A stretch of DNA of 64,000 bases from Gammaproteobacteria bacterium (GCA_008081045.1 VMDC01000015.1:62001-126000), one strand, 5' to 3'. Positions 48,757 to 58,616 are shown, numbered from the stretch's first letter. Program-made: numbers and translations. The notes: generated from the sequence alone by a model not told the origin.

Positions 48757-49389
48757 TTAAACCATTTCTTTTTCTTGTTCAGACATGCTGGCCACAACCG
48801 AATCACGCTCGAACAGACGATCTCGATACGCCAGAAGCGGCTTGGTTGTTTTATTTTTTGGCAGCTCAATGCCCATCGCAGGCAGGCGCCACAGAATTGG
48901 CGTGACTACACAATCCACGATGGTAAATTCATCGCTCATAAAATAGGGTTTTTCGCCAAAAATCGGCGCAATGGAAATCAGACTTTCACGTAATTCTTTT
49001 CGCTTTTTCTCAAGCTGCGAAGGCGTACCGTCCCCGGCCATAAGGCTGTCGACAAGCTCACACCAGTCCTGCCTGATCCGGTAGATCCAAAGTCGGCTCT
49101 GGGCCCTTGCGACCGGATAAACCGGAAACAGAGGGGGATGGGGAAACCGTTCATCGAGATATTCCATCATGATGTCGGCCTCATATAACACAAGATCTCT
49201 ATCAACCAGCGTCGGAAGATTGTTATATGGGTTCAGTGATGCAAGATCTTCAGGCTTATTGTCTGGATCAACATCGATGGTTTCTACCGTGACCCCTTTT
49301 TCAGCGAGCACGATACGCACTCTGTGACTGTAGTGACTTGTTCCATCTGAATAGAAAGTCATTGACGATCGCTTCGCGACTACACCCAT
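48757..49389 (-). CDS. sspA: Stringent starvation protein A SspA
   Basis: RNA-polymerase-associated protein with a glutathione-transferase fold, needed in starvation and for phage P1 late transcription in E. coli. The 210 residues have MTFYSDGTSHYSHRVRIVLAE (about 10-30), NPYNNLPTLVDRDLVLYEAD and EYLDERFPHPPLFPV, a conserved surface pocket of the family. It follows the cytochrome bc1 genes, as in Pseudomonas. Confidence 0.96.
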   Translation of the reverse strand: MGVVAKRSSMTFYSDGTSHYSHRVRIVLAEKGVTVETIDVDPDNKPEDLASLNPYNNLPTLVDRDLVLYEADIMMEYLDERFPHPPLFPVYPVARAQSRLWIYRIRQDWCELVDSLMAGDGTPSQLEKKRKELRESLISIAPIFGEKPYFMSDEFTIVDCVVTPILWRLPAMGIELPKNKTTKPLLAYRDRLFERDSVVASMSEQEKEMV

Positions 49390-49446
49390 GTCTTGTCCCC
49401 TAATTCGGTCAATATTATCTTGTTCTGCCTGCGGAACAGCAGCGTG

Positions 49447-51504
49447 TTAGTGATAGTCCTTGGAAAATTCCCGTCCCATCATCGCTGCCAGGATGTAAAG
49501 CAATCCGAGAAACGCCAAGACCCATATACCGATCGCCTGCCGATTTTCACGACCGGGTTCGCCCACGTAATACATAAAATTCACAAGATCAGCGATAAGA
49601 TTATCGAATTCCTGCTCGCTCAGAGAGCCGGTGCCTTCAACGCGATGCAGTTCACAATCAAGCGGATTCCCGCTTCCGTGATCATCGCATTCAACATCAC
49701 CCTGCAGCTCATGCAGCACATTTGGCATACCGACATTCGCGTAGATCTTGTTGTTGGCACCCAGCGGCCGGCTTGGGTCGTTGTAAAAAGATTTAAGGTA
49801 GGTGTACAGCCAATCTGGACTGTGAACTCTTCCGGCCAGAGTCAGGTCCGGCGGAGCCGCGCCGAACCAGGATTTTGCATCGTCTTCAGACATGGCATTT
49901 TCAATGAGATCGCCAATAAGCGAGTCATCGAATACCAGGTTCGCAAGGACCAGATCGTGCGGAATCCCGAGATCGTCGGCTGTTCGCTCATAGCGTGCAT
50001 ATCCCAACTCGTGGCAGCTCGCGCAGTAATTCATGTAAGTTCGAAATCCACGCTGTAAAGACTCCTTATCATCAAAGTCTGTTTCAACATGCTCAAGATC
50101 CAGGTTCCCGGCTGACGCCGCTTCTGCGCTGCCTGACACCAACATCAGGGGCAAGCCGACCAATAGCGCCAACAGGACGATAGACCCGACCAGCTGAGGT
50201 ACAGAAATAAAGCGGCCCGTCACGCGCTCCGGCGGCGTGGTGGTTTGTTCCTTTCTCGTGTACCACGGCATCGCCAGAAAATAGGCGAAGTAAACCACCG
50301 TCATCAACTGCGCTAGGGCCGTCTTAGCGGGGCTTACTGCCTGCGTACCAAGCACGCCTAGAATCAGAAATGCCACAACAAATGACAAGAGAGCGATTCG
50401 GCTATACCAGCCTTTGTAACGCATTGAGCGAACCGGGCTTTTATCCAGCCAGGGCAGGACAAACAGAATCGCAATCGCACCGAACATGACAAGCATGCCC
50501 CAGAATTTGGAATCGATACCGAACAGCGGAACGGTAACTGCGCGCAGCATCGAATAGAACGGCGTGTAATACCACACTGGCGGCACGTGTTCGGGCGTCT
50601 TCAATGAATCCGCTTCCTGAAAGTTCGCAATTTCTAGAAAATACCCGCCCATTTCCGGAGCGAAGAACACAATTGCACAGAACACGAACAAAAACAGAAT
50701 CACACCAGGGAGGTCGTGATAGAGCGTGTAATACGGGTGGAACGGTACGCCATCCACGGGAACCCCGTCGGGGCCTTTCTTATCCTTGATGTTGATGCCG
50801 TCAGGGTTATTCGAGCCCACTTCATGCAGCGCCAGGATATGCAGCACCACCAGCGCAAGCAGCACGATGGGCAGGGCAACCACATGCAGTGCGAAGAAGC
50901 GATTAAGTGTCGCCCCCGAGATTAAGTAATCACCACGAATCCACACGAGCAGGTCTTCGCCGATGACTGGTATCGAGCCGAACAGGGAAACGATCACGTT
51001 CGCCCCCCAATAGGACATCTGACCCCAGGGCAGTACATAGCCCATGAATCCCTCGGCCATCAGCACCAGATAGATCGCCATTCCCAGCACCCAGATCAAT
51101 TCCCGGGGTTTCTTATACGAGCCGTACATGAGCCCTCGGAACATGTGCAGATACACCACGAAAAAGAATGCTGAGGCGCCCGTTGAATGCAGATAGCGTA
51201 ACAGCCAGCCAAAATCCACGTCCCGCATTATGTATTCAACTGACGCGAATGCCGCTTCCGCCGAGGGCGTGTAGTTCATCGTCAGCCAGATCCCGGTGAG
51301 CAACTGCATCACCAGAACCAGCATCGAAAGTACCCCAAAGTAGTACCAGAAATTAAAGTTTTTCGGCGCGTAATACTCGGAAAGATGCTTCTTCCATGCA
51401 TCCATGATGGGAAGGCGAGCGTCAACCCAGTCTCGCACCCCAACCAACCAACCGGGTCTTTGGCCAGTCTCGCTAGGGCTTTCAGTTCCAGTCATATCGC
51501 TCAT
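49447..51504 (-). CDS. Cytochrome b / cytochrome c1 fusion of the bc1 complex
   Basis: Single 685-residue protein covering two usually separate subunits of ubiquinol:cytochrome c reductase. Residues 1-425 are cytochrome b, with four haem histidines (His106, His120, His207, His222) and a PVWY quinol-site motif (309-312). A membrane segment (438-456) ending GSAEAAS resembles an internal signal sequence. Cytochrome c1 follows with CASCH (494-498), a ligand region NVGMP and a C-terminal anchor. Bradyrhizobium FbcH is built the same way and is cleaved after export. Starts four bases inside the Rieske gene. Confidence 0.95.
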   Translation of the reverse strand: MSDMTGTESPSETGQRPGWLVGVRDWVDARLPIMDAWKKHLSEYYAPKNFNFWYYFGVLSMLVLVMQLLTGIWLTMNYTPSAEAAFASVEYIMRDVDFGWLLRYLHSTGASAFFFVVYLHMFRGLMYGSYKKPRELIWVLGMAIYLVLMAEGFMGYVLPWGQMSYWGANVIVSLFGSIPVIGEDLLVWIRGDYLISGATLNRFFALHVVALPIVLLALVVLHILALHEVGSNNPDGINIKDKKGPDGVPVDGVPFHPYYTLYHDLPGVILFLFVFCAIVFFAPEMGGYFLEIANFQEADSLKTPEHVPPVWYYTPFYSMLRAVTVPLFGIDSKFWGMLVMFGAIAILFVLPWLDKSPVRSMRYKGWYSRIALLSFVVAFLILGVLGTQAVSPAKTALAQLMTVVYFAYFLAMPWYTRKEQTTTPPERVTGRFISVPQLVGSIVLLALLVGLPLMLVSGSAEAASAGNLDLEHVETDFDDKESLQRGFRTYMNYCASCHELGYARYERTADDLGIPHDLVLANLVFDDSLIGDLIENAMSEDDAKSWFGAAPPDLTLAGRVHSPDWLYTYLKSFYNDPSRPLGANNKIYANVGMPNVLHELQGDVECDDHGSGNPLDCELHRVEGTGSLSEQEFDNLIADLVNFMYYVGEPGRENRQAIGIWVLAFLGLLYILAAMMGREFSKDYH

Positions 51505-52103
51505 GCTGATGTCTCCTCGTCAACACCGACTACCAATATATTTTCTGATTCGAACGAATAAGGTGGTACCTGCATGTTTCTGGACGCAGGAGATCCGCTG
51601 TAGACACGCCCTGCCAGATCAAAACGTGAGCCATGACATGGACAGAAAAAACCGCCGCGCCAGTCGGTATCGAAGGGCTGCGGCCTGAGCTCGACGTGAG
51701 GCGTCGGCGAACAGAACAGATGAGGACAGAGTCCGACCAGCACCAGCACCTCCGGAGTGCGCGATCGATATTCATTCTGCGCGTATCCCGGCTGCTCAGG
51801 ATCAAGTGATTCAGGATCGGCTAATCTTGCAGGATCTTCGTTCAAGGCCGACAGCGCTTGTTCGCCCCGCTTTACCACAAAAATCGGACGCCCTCTCCAA
51901 GCCGGGATGGGGCCAAGCATCTCTCCCTCAGCGAGACGGCTGATATCGATTCGCACGGGCGCCCCGGCGGCACGGGCTTTGGCGCTCGGATTCCAAGATC
52001 CGATGAAAGGCGCTGCCGCCCCAACCACGCCAGCAGCGCCCACAGCAGCTGTCGAGCCTGCCAGAAAACGTCTGCGGCCAGCATTAGTACTGTCGTCAGT
52101 CAC
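51501..52103 (-). CDS. petA: Rieske iron-sulfur subunit of the bc1 complex
   Basis: Carries the 2Fe-2S cluster that takes electrons from ubiquinol. The 200 residues begin with a twin-arginine signal anchor (RRRFLAG, 10-16, then a Gly/Ala-rich membrane helix). Box 2, CPCHGS (154-159), is standard. Box 1 reads CPHLFC (126-131) in place of CTHLGC; both cysteines and the histidine are kept. It overlaps the b/c1 fusion by four bases (ATGA). Confidence 0.96.
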   Translation of the reverse strand: MTDDSTNAGRRRFLAGSTAAVGAAGVVGAAAPFIGSWNPSAKARAAGAPVRIDISRLAEGEMLGPIPAWRGRPIFVVKRGEQALSALNEDPARLADPESLDPEQPGYAQNEYRSRTPEVLVLVGLCPHLFCSPTPHVELRPQPFDTDWRGGFFCPCHGSRFDLAGRVYSGSPASRNMQVPPYSFESENILVVGVDEETSA

Positions 52104-52322
52104 TTCGATTTACTCCTTGAGATCCTACTAAATGCAAGTGAACGATCCGGTCACCCCAGTCAAATGATTCCCGCGGCGGGGTCGCTTATCAGTGGCTGCT
52201 TTGGGTTCCGGAAATTTTCGGCAGATATTAGTCAATTTCGACTTTTTTATCAAGCAAGCCGCAATTCAGAATTATGCTTAAGCATCTGTTTTTTATGAAT
52301 ATTTTAATTTTTCCTCGCCAAA

Positions 52323-52359
52323 AAAAAACGCCAAATCGGCAGAGGATTTGGCGTTTTTT
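52323..52359. terminator. Intrinsic terminator after rpsI
   Basis: A 15-base stem (AAAAAACGCCAAATC with GATTTGGCGTTTTTT) has a seven-base loop. It lies 16 bases after the rpsI stop codon on the minus strand and ends the rplM-rpsI operon before petA. A-runs and T-runs on both sides mean it could also act in the other direction. Confidence 0.93.
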
Positions 52360-52374
52360 GACAGCATGTTTCCC

Positions 52375-52767
52375 TTATCGTTTGGAAAACTGAGGTTTCT
52401 TCCGGGATTTCCGCAAACCAACCTTCTTACGCTCTACTTCACGGGCATCGCGAGTCACGAATCCCGCTTTGCGAAGCGTCGGCCGCAAGTCGTTGTCGTA
52501 TTCCATCAGAGCCCGGGTGATGCCATGGCGAATAGCACCGGCCTGGCCAAAACTACCGCCGCCGCGCACCGTGACGTTGATGTCGAAACGCTCTGTCATT
52601 TCCAACAGTTCGAGAGGCTGCCGCACTATCATTCGGGCGACTTCTCGACCGAAATATCCATCCAGTGGCCGTCGATTAATCGTGATGTTACCGCTACCAC
52701 TTGTCAGAAAGACGCGGGCAGTAGAGGTCTTGCGACGACCTGTGCCGTAATATTGAGTACTTGCCAT
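52375..52767 (-). CDS. rpsI: 30S ribosomal protein S9
   Basis: Ribosomal protein whose C-terminal tail reaches the P-site tRNA. The 130 residues start [19 protein letters not shown] at ATG 52767 and end in the usual basic tail [11 protein letters not shown]. The frame extends 25 codons upstream into rplM, which is rejected. It follows rplM after 19 bases. Confidence 0.98.
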   Translation of the reverse strand: MASTQYYGTGRRKTSTARVFLTSGSGNITINRRPLDGYFGREVARMIVRQPLELLEMTERFDINVTVRGGGSFGQAGAIRHGITRALMEYDNDLRPTLRKAGFVTRDAREVERKKVGLRKSRKKPQFSKR

Positions 52768-52786
52768 AGGTGCTTTGGTTAACCTG

Positions 52787-53215
52787 TTAGAGTTGCAGGG
52801 TTTGAGGCTGCTGAGCACCGTGCGGGTGCTCTGAGCCTGCATAGACCTTGAGTTTCTTGAACATCGCTCTGCCCAGCGGGCTGCGCGGCAGCATACCCTT
52901 CACGGCCAGTTTAATGACTCTCTCCGGGGCACGATCCCGTAGCTTATCAAATGATATGGATTTCAGACCGCCCGGAAAGCCGGAGTGAGCGTGATACATT
53001 TTATCTGTGGTCTTGTTACCGGTTACCTGAACCTTGTCAGCGTTGATAACAACCACGTAGTCACCCGTGTCCACATGCGGGGTGTACTCCGCTTTATGCT
53101 TGCCGCGTAATCGCGTGGCAATGGCAGTCGCCATTCGACCAAGCGTCTGGCCTTCGGCGTCAATGAGTAGCCAGTTCTTGGTTACTTCATTGGGTTTAGC
53201 ACTGTAAGTCTTCAT
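52787..53215 (-). CDS. rplM: 50S ribosomal protein L13
   Basis: Early-assembly protein of the large subunit. From ATG 53215 it has 142 residues, the E. coli length: [46 protein letters not shown] and [18 protein letters not shown]. In E. coli L13 controls its own mRNA; the upstream leader (53216-53366) includes a ten-base tandem duplication TTGCCCCTAT/TTGCCCCTAG at 53351-53370. Confidence 0.98.
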   Translation of the reverse strand: MKTYSAKPNEVTKNWLLIDAEGQTLGRMATAIATRLRGKHKAEYTPHVDTGDYVVVINADKVQVTGNKTTDKMYHAHSGFPGGLKSISFDKLRDRAPERVIKLAVKGMLPRSPLGRAMFKKLKVYAGSEHPHGAQQPQTLQL

Positions 53216-53366
53216 GTCACGACCCAGGGGCTTTGGTTTAGGGAGCGCGAATACTACCGGAGTGACCATCAAGATTCAAGGTATTTGCGGCCAAAATGCC
53301 GGAAATGTTGCACACCCCCAGCAGGGCTCCGGGGCGCACCATCCGGCGCTTTGCCCCTATTTGCCC

Positions 53367-54479
53367 CTAGAGGAGGTGCTCCCGCCCGAGATACTCGCGA
53401 GATCGCATTTCCATGAGCCTGGATTGGGTCCGCTCAAATTCGAAAGCCAGACTCTGACCGGCATAAAGCTGATGCACATCAACCTCGGCCGCCATAATCA
53501 GCTGAACACGGCGGTCATAGAGCTCATCCACCAGACTGATGAATCTGCGGGCACAGTCGTTCGCCTCTTCATCAAGCACAGGGACACCGCTCAGAAACAC
53601 CGTCCGATACAGTTTCGCCAGCTCCACATAATCGAAAGCGCTTCTGGGACCGCCGCAGAGCTCATCAAACGAGAACCAGACCTGATCCTCTGCTACGAGA
53701 ATCGTTTTTAACTCACGACCAAGCAGGCTGAGCATTCCGCTTTCTCGGATTGCCGCCGTATCGCTGGCCAGTTCAAAAAAGCTCGCGCGCAGCTGCTCAT
53801 CTACAGCCGGATTCTGGGGAAACAGGTAGAGCTCTGTCGCGCTCAAACGCTCTAGTCGATAATCTCTGGCTGAGTCAACTTCTACCACCTGGCAATGGTG
53901 CTCAATGGACGCAATTGCCGGTAAAAACTTCTCACGTTGCAAACCATTCTCGTATAACTCGTGAGGAGGCACATTTGACGTCGCGACAAGCACGACATCG
54001 CGGTCAAGGAGTGCCTTCAATAGCCCACCCAGCAACATGGCATCTCCGATGTCCGACACATAAAATTCATCGAAACAAATCAGGGTTGCACGTTCGGCAA
54101 GTTCGTCTGCAATAGTCTCTAACGGGTCGGTAGTACCTTGAAGATCCACCAGACGTCTGTGAACATCCTGCATAAACCGGTGAAAGTGGGTTCTGAGTTT
54201 TGACGAACCTTCAACGCTGGCGAAGAACAGATCCATCAAATAGGTCTTTCCCCGGCCGACCCCGCCCCAGAGATAAATACCCTGCAAAGGCTCAAGAGAA
54301 GTCGTTCGGGTGCGCGCCGCGACAATCAGACGTTGCAACCAAGCCCCTTTGGCAGGCTGTACCCTATCCTGCAATCCGCGACTCAAATCGCTCAGCAGTC
54401 CGATTACCCGGGTTTGCTCTGGGTCTGTAGTAATCTTTCCTCTGGCGACGTCAGCCTGGTAGCGCTCTGTCGGCGTCAT
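53367..54479 (-). CDS. zapE: Cell division ATPase ZapE (AFG1 family)
   Basis: AAA ATPase that associates with the division ring in E. coli. The 370 residues have Walker A LWGGVGRGKTYLMDLFF (about 69-85), FHRFMQDVHRRL, Walker B ICFDEFYVSDIGDAMLL and the sensor VATSNVPPHELYENGL. It lies between rplM and the divergent zapG, as in E. coli. Confidence 0.96.
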   Translation of the reverse strand: MTPTERYQADVARGKITTDPEQTRVIGLLSDLSRGLQDRVQPAKGAWLQRLIVAARTRTTSLEPLQGIYLWGGVGRGKTYLMDLFFASVEGSSKLRTHFHRFMQDVHRRLVDLQGTTDPLETIADELAERATLICFDEFYVSDIGDAMLLGGLLKALLDRDVVLVATSNVPPHELYENGLQREKFLPAIASIEHHCQVVEVDSARDYRLERLSATELYLFPQNPAVDEQLRASFFELASDTAAIRESGMLSLLGRELKTILVAEDQVWFSFDELCGGPRSAFDYVELAKLYRTVFLSGVPVLDEEANDCARRFISLVDELYDRRVQLIMAAEVDVHQLYAGQSLAFEFERTQSRLMEMRSREYLGREHLL

Positions 54480-54692
54480 GTGACTTTTCCGAGTGGATAA
54501 CCGTTCACGGGGGTCAACCCGGTTGTCTACCGCACACCCCCGACCCGCCGGCGCATTCTAGGCGAGCTGAACCGCTTTTCCAATTGCCTCAACGCAGGCA
54601 TCATCGATTTTTGGCAGATACTGAACAGGAAAGTGGCCATTAACTCATGTATACTGATCTGGCGAAGAGTGGATTGGACACAGGAGCTTCTC

Positions 54693-55160
54693 TTGATCTG
54701 GTTGATTAGTATTGGCGCTTTCGCGCTGGGCACGATAGTTGGGCTACTGATTGCAAGTCGTCTGAATGTCAGCCCGTCGAAAATCAAAGACCTCGAGGAG
54801 CAGATTCGAAAATTGAAGGACAGCCATTCTGAATACCGTGATAGCGTCAGCGATCATTTCAGTATGACCGCTGAACTGGTTCAGCATATGACGGAAAGCT
54901 ATCGCGACGTCTATCAGCATCTCGCAAGCGGCGCACAGGATCTTTGCTCTGGTGAAGTTGCCAGCAAATTGCTGCCCGCCGAGTCTGATGCCGTTTTTGA
55001 AACTGCTAACAACCCGGAAGAGGCAAGCCCGCTTGCCCCACCCAGAGATTATGCTGCCAAACAGAGCCCGGACCAGAAAGGCGCCCTGGCAGAGGATTTC
55101 GGGCTGGACAAAAGTGTTCCGGTCAATGACGAAGACATCACGCAGTCCCAGTCAAAGTAG
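54693..55160 (+). CDS. zapG: ZapG/YhcB family inner-membrane protein (DUF1043)
   Basis: Membrane-anchored coiled-coil protein that in E. coli connects envelope growth and division. TTG at 54693 is chosen because AGGAG sits six bases upstream and the protein then begins with its membrane helix (MIWLISIGAFALGTIVGLL), giving 155 residues. The coiled coil (KIKDLEEQIRKLKDSHSEYR) and HFSMTAELVQHMTESYRDVY stretch are typical. The C-terminal 60 residues are acidic and low complexity. Confidence 0.87.
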   Translation: MIWLISIGAFALGTIVGLLIASRLNVSPSKIKDLEEQIRKLKDSHSEYRDSVSDHFSMTAELVQHMTESYRDVYQHLASGAQDLCSGEVASKLLPAESDAVFETANNPEEASPLAPPRDYAAKQSPDQKGALAEDFGLDKSVPVNDEDITQSQSK

Positions 55161-55243
55161 CAGTCGTCCAACACCTCACACGCCTAGCCGTATTTTGCGC
55201 TCCCGCTGCCTGCCCGTCTGAGCCTGCTGTGGCCCGACACCGC

Positions 55244-56005
55244 TTAGGCGGGATTTTCAATGTCGACAAATTGGTGCTGTAGGTCAAACTCCCGGGCGAG
55301 AAATTCCCCTACCGCCTGAACACCATAACGCTCAGTCGCATGGTGGCCCGCAGAGACAAAGGCAACACCCGACTCTTTTGCCAGATGTGCAGATGGCTCA
55401 GAAATTTCACCGGTAATAAAGGCGTCCACTCCGGCCTCAACCGCCAAGTCAAAGAAAGATTGCGCTGCTCCGGTACACCAGGCAATCCGACGAATCTGAG
55501 CAAGCGGATCACCAACGACGATAGGCTTTCTGTTCAGCGTACCCTCCACTCTCGTTTGGAGCTCTCTGAGAGTCACTGGCTGTTCCGGCCGCCCAATTGC
55601 CACGATAGCCACATCACCCGGACGGCCTGTAACTTCTTCAGTGACCAGGCCGAGCAAATTACCGAGCTGCGCGTTATTACCAAACTCCTCATGGGCATCC
55701 AGAGGCAGATGGTAAGCAAACAGGTTTATGTGGTTTAGCAGCAATTTGCGCAGACGATTCTTCTTAATTCCTGTGATTGTCTGGTTTTCACCACGCCAGA
55801 AGTATCCGTGGTGCACCAACAGGCAATCGGCATTTAGTTCAATAGCCCGGTCAATCAGCGCTTCACTTGCGGTCACGCCAGTCACCAACCTACTGATTTC
55901 AGTGCTACCCTCAACCTGCAGTCCATTGGGACAATAGTCTCGAAATCGCTGAGGCTGCATAAGCTTGTTTAACTCTGCCTCAAGCCGCTCACGCTGCATA
56001 GTCAT
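55244..56005 (-). CDS. Nif3-like dinuclear metal protein (YbgI family)
   Basis: Forms hexameric rings with two metal ions per subunit; cellular role not settled (Nif3/DUF34 family, GTP cyclohydrolase 1 type 2 homologue by name). The 253 residues show YCPNGLQVEGSTE, the metal ligands LLVHHGYFWRG (about 62-72), HLPLDAHEEFGNN, and the C-terminal SAGHHATERYGVQAVGE. It lies opposite the DegS-like gene, which diverges from it. Confidence 0.93.
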   Translation of the reverse strand: MTMQRERLEAELNKLMQPQRFRDYCPNGLQVEGSTEISRLVTGVTASEALIDRAIELNADCLLVHHGYFWRGENQTITGIKKNRLRKLLLNHINLFAYHLPLDAHEEFGNNAQLGNLLGLVTEEVTGRPGDVAIVAIGRPEQPVTLRELQTRVEGTLNRKPIVVGDPLAQIRRIAWCTGAAQSFFDLAVEAGVDAFITGEISEPSAHLAKESGVAFVSAGHHATERYGVQAVGEFLAREFDLQHQFVDIENPA

Positions 56006-56087
56006 TGGAATCTGCCTCTACATGGCTGTATATTGAACACCGCATCAATATTAGCACAGTCAGCAAGTTCAACAGCGCCAGCCGTTC

Positions 56088-57221
56088 ATGCAAAAAATCC
56101 TAGAGACACTGAAATTATTCGGTTGGCCCGTCATCTGCGGCTTGTTAGCGGCCTTTCTGTTTTTACAGAATCAACAGTTACAGCAAGCAGCCGATCAACT
56201 CGCCGCTATCAGTCTGGAGCGAACAGACTCTTCACCTCCCGGATTCGCCGAGGTCATAGCACGCGCCGCCCCTTCCGTTGTGAGCATCAGCGCCACCAGC
56301 GTAAATATAGAGTCCGTTGAACGGGCCGCAGATGATCAGCTCAATCTTTATCTGGGCGAGAGAGCCAGCCTTGGGTCTGGCATCATTGTCAGTGAACAAG
56401 GCTTTATCCTTACGAATCTTCATGTGGTAGATACCCTTTTCGACGCATTTGACACTGAGGTGACTCTACACGACGGGAGACGCACACCGGCCACCGTCAT
56501 TGCCTATGATTCTGAAAATGATTTGGCAGTTCTACATATCAATATGGATGACCTGACTCCTATTTCCGTAGGAAAAAACTCGAACCTCAAGGTAGGAAAC
56601 GTTGTTTTCGCAATAGGGTATCCGAGAAGAAACATCGGACAATCTGTATCCCAGGGAATTGTCAGCGCCATAAGCAGCGAGCCAGACGGCAGTCAGGGAT
56701 TCATCCAGACTGATGCTGCGATCAATCCCGGAAATTCCGGGGGCGCTCTCATCGACAGAGAAGGCAGGCTGGTCGGTATCAATACGTCGATCTTCTCAGA
56801 GTCCGGAAGCTTCGAGGGAATCGGTTTCGCCACTCCTGCACACATCGCGATTAATGCGATGAACGAAATGGTAGCGGAGGCCATTGCGCAGAATTCGGGA
56901 TATCTTGGAGTCATCACCGGTGAGGCACTGACAGCGCAATCGAGCCAGCTGTTTTTCGGCGTTGACAGCATACGGGGAATGCTGGTTGAAAGCGTAGACC
57001 CCGGCGGTGCTGCGGAGCGTGCCGGCATCATGCCCGGGGACGTCATCACACGGGTCGGAAACACGCCAGTCAGCAGCGGACAAAATATCATGCTAGAGAT
57101 ACGCAACGCGAAACCGGGCGAAACACTGATGATTGAAATCTTTCGAGAGGGCCAGCTGTTTGAACTCCCAACAACTCTGGGTTTCGGGCAGGCAGTAGTC
57201 ATCGAACCCAAAGAGGTCTGA
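56088..57221 (+). CDS. DegS/AlgW-type periplasmic serine protease
   Basis: Membrane-anchored trimeric HtrA protease; relatives start the sigma-E/AlgU envelope stress cascade by cutting the anti-sigma factor. The 377 residues have an N-terminal anchor (about 10-26), a trypsin-like domain with the triad His in LTNLHVVDT, Asp in SENDLAVLHI and Ser in NPGNSGGALIDR, and one PDZ domain (about 285-365, beginning YLGVITGEAL). ATG 56088 is used. In Pseudomonas algW lies in the same neighbourhood. Confidence 0.93.
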   Translation: MQKILETLKLFGWPVICGLLAAFLFLQNQQLQQAADQLAAISLERTDSSPPGFAEVIARAAPSVVSISATSVNIESVERAADDQLNLYLGERASLGSGIIVSEQGFILTNLHVVDTLFDAFDTEVTLHDGRRTPATVIAYDSENDLAVLHINMDDLTPISVGKNSNLKVGNVVFAIGYPRRNIGQSVSQGIVSAISSEPDGSQGFIQTDAAINPGNSGGALIDREGRLVGINTSIFSESGSFEGIGFATPAHIAINAMNEMVAEAIAQNSGYLGVITGEALTAQSSQLFFGVDSIRGMLVESVDPGGAAERAGIMPGDVITRVGNTPVSSGQNIMLEIRNAKPGETLMIEIFREGQLFELPTTLGFGQAVVIEPKEV

Positions 57222-57237
57222 AGTCGTTCGAATGACC

Positions 57238-58560
57238 CTAATCGCGCTCAGGATTTAGACGGTACTCTGCAGACAGGGCGTGGGCCTGCAAATGCTCGTT
57301 ACGCGCCAGCTCACTGGCGGTTGCGGCCAGGCTGTGTGCGCCCTGCGCAGAACAGTTGACGATTGAAGAACGTTTCTGAAAGTCGTAGACCCCCAGCGCG
57401 GAAAAGAACCGAGCGGTCCCAGAAGTAGGTAATACGTGGCTGGGTCCGGCGCAGTAGTCGCCCAGTGCCTCTGCAGTGTAGCGGCCAAGAAATATGGCCC
57501 CGGCGTTTTCGATCATCCCAAGAACGTGCTCGGGGTCTTCCACCGAAACCTCAAGGTGCTCAGGAGCAATGAGGTTGCTGGCCCGGGCAGCTGTGGCAAG
57601 GTCATCCGCGAGAATCAGCAGCCCGCGGTCGCGCAGCGAAGCCTCGATTATCTCGCGGCGCTCCATCTGTGGAAGCAGTTTATCGATGCTGCTCTTGACC
57701 TGCTCCAGAAATTCAGCGTCTGTCGTTATCAGTATAGACTGCGCCTGCTCATCATGCTCCGCCTGCGAAAAAAGATCCATGGCAACCCAGTCAGGATCGG
57801 TTTTTCCATCGCAGATCACGGTTAATTCAGAAGGGCCGGCAATCATGTCGATACCAACTTCTCCATAGACCTGTTTCTTGGCTACGGTGACATATATGTT
57901 GCCCGGCCCGGTGATTTTATCCACGCGCGGGATTGTCTCAGTCCCATAAGTCAGTGCCGCAATTGCCTGCGCTCCACCCACAGTGAAAACTTTATTCACA
58001 CCGGCGAGTGCCGCTGCGGCGAAAACTAAGTTGCCGTCATCACCATAGGGGGTCGGGACGGTAGCCACGATTTCCTGAACACCGGCGACCTGCGCGGGAA
58101 TCGCCAGCATCAGCATCGAAGAGGGATAATTGGCCTTGCCACCGGGGACATACACCCCAACTCTGGAGAGCGGGCTGACTTTCTGACCATAGATCGACCC
58201 GTCCGCCTCCTCATAGCGCCAAGATGACTGTTTTTGCTTTTCATGGTAGTTCCGAATCCGTTCGGCAGCATGCGACAGTGCCGAGCGCTGATTTTCACTC
58301 ACGCGCGCCAGTGCGGCCTGAAGCTGTTCTGTCGTAACGATCAGATCAGCCGGAGAAGTTGCGCCAAGACCGTCGAATTGATTGGTGTAATCAAGAACCG
58401 CCCTATCGCCCTCTGAGCGAACTCGTCTGATGATGTCTGAGACAGCCTTATTAACCTCATCAGCAACGAGCATCCTTCGATCAAGCGCAGCATCAAGCTG
58501 TTTCTCGAAGTCCGCACTGGCAGTTGACAGGTGACTGATACTCTCTGAAAAAGAAGACAT
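57238..58560 (-). CDS. hisD: Histidinol dehydrogenase
   Basis: Zinc enzyme that oxidises histidinol to histidine in two NAD-dependent steps. The 440 residues carry [20 protein letters not shown], the [22 protein letters not shown] block (catalytic and NAD site), [17 protein letters not shown] and the C-terminal [17 protein letters not shown]. The gene order is murA-hisG-hisD. hisC, which follows in Pseudomonas, is replaced by the convergent protease gene. Confidence 0.98.
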   Translation of the reverse strand: MSSFSESISHLSTASADFEKQLDAALDRRMLVADEVNKAVSDIIRRVRSEGDRAVLDYTNQFDGLGATSPADLIVTTEQLQAALARVSENQRSALSHAAERIRNYHEKQKQSSWRYEEADGSIYGQKVSPLSRVGVYVPGGKANYPSSMLMLAIPAQVAGVQEIVATVPTPYGDDGNLVFAAAALAGVNKVFTVGGAQAIAALTYGTETIPRVDKITGPGNIYVTVAKKQVYGEVGIDMIAGPSELTVICDGKTDPDWVAMDLFSQAEHDEQAQSILITTDAEFLEQVKSSIDKLLPQMERREIIEASLRDRGLLILADDLATAARASNLIAPEHLEVSVEDPEHVLGMIENAGAIFLGRYTAEALGDYCAGPSHVLPTSGTARFFSALGVYDFQKRSSIVNCSAQGAHSLAATASELARNEHLQAHALSAEYRLNPERD

Positions 58561-58572
58561 GGTACTCGCTTT

Positions 58573-58614
58573 GGCCCTATTAGACCCTATTCGCTCCAGT
58601 TTGACCCTGTTCGC
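58573..58614. repeat. Phased CCCTATT repeats between hisG and hisD
   Basis: GGCCCTATTA starts at 58573, GACCCTATTCGC at 58583 and GACCCTGTTCGC at 58603, all on a ten-base phase. They fill most of the 56-base hisG-hisD spacer. Purpose unknown; may be chance. Confidence 0.4.
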
Positions 58615-58616
58615 CG

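Noticed and set aside
50560-50580. PVWY rather than PEWY in cytochrome b
   Set aside because: As far as I know PVWY is usual in beta- and gammaproteobacterial cytochrome b.
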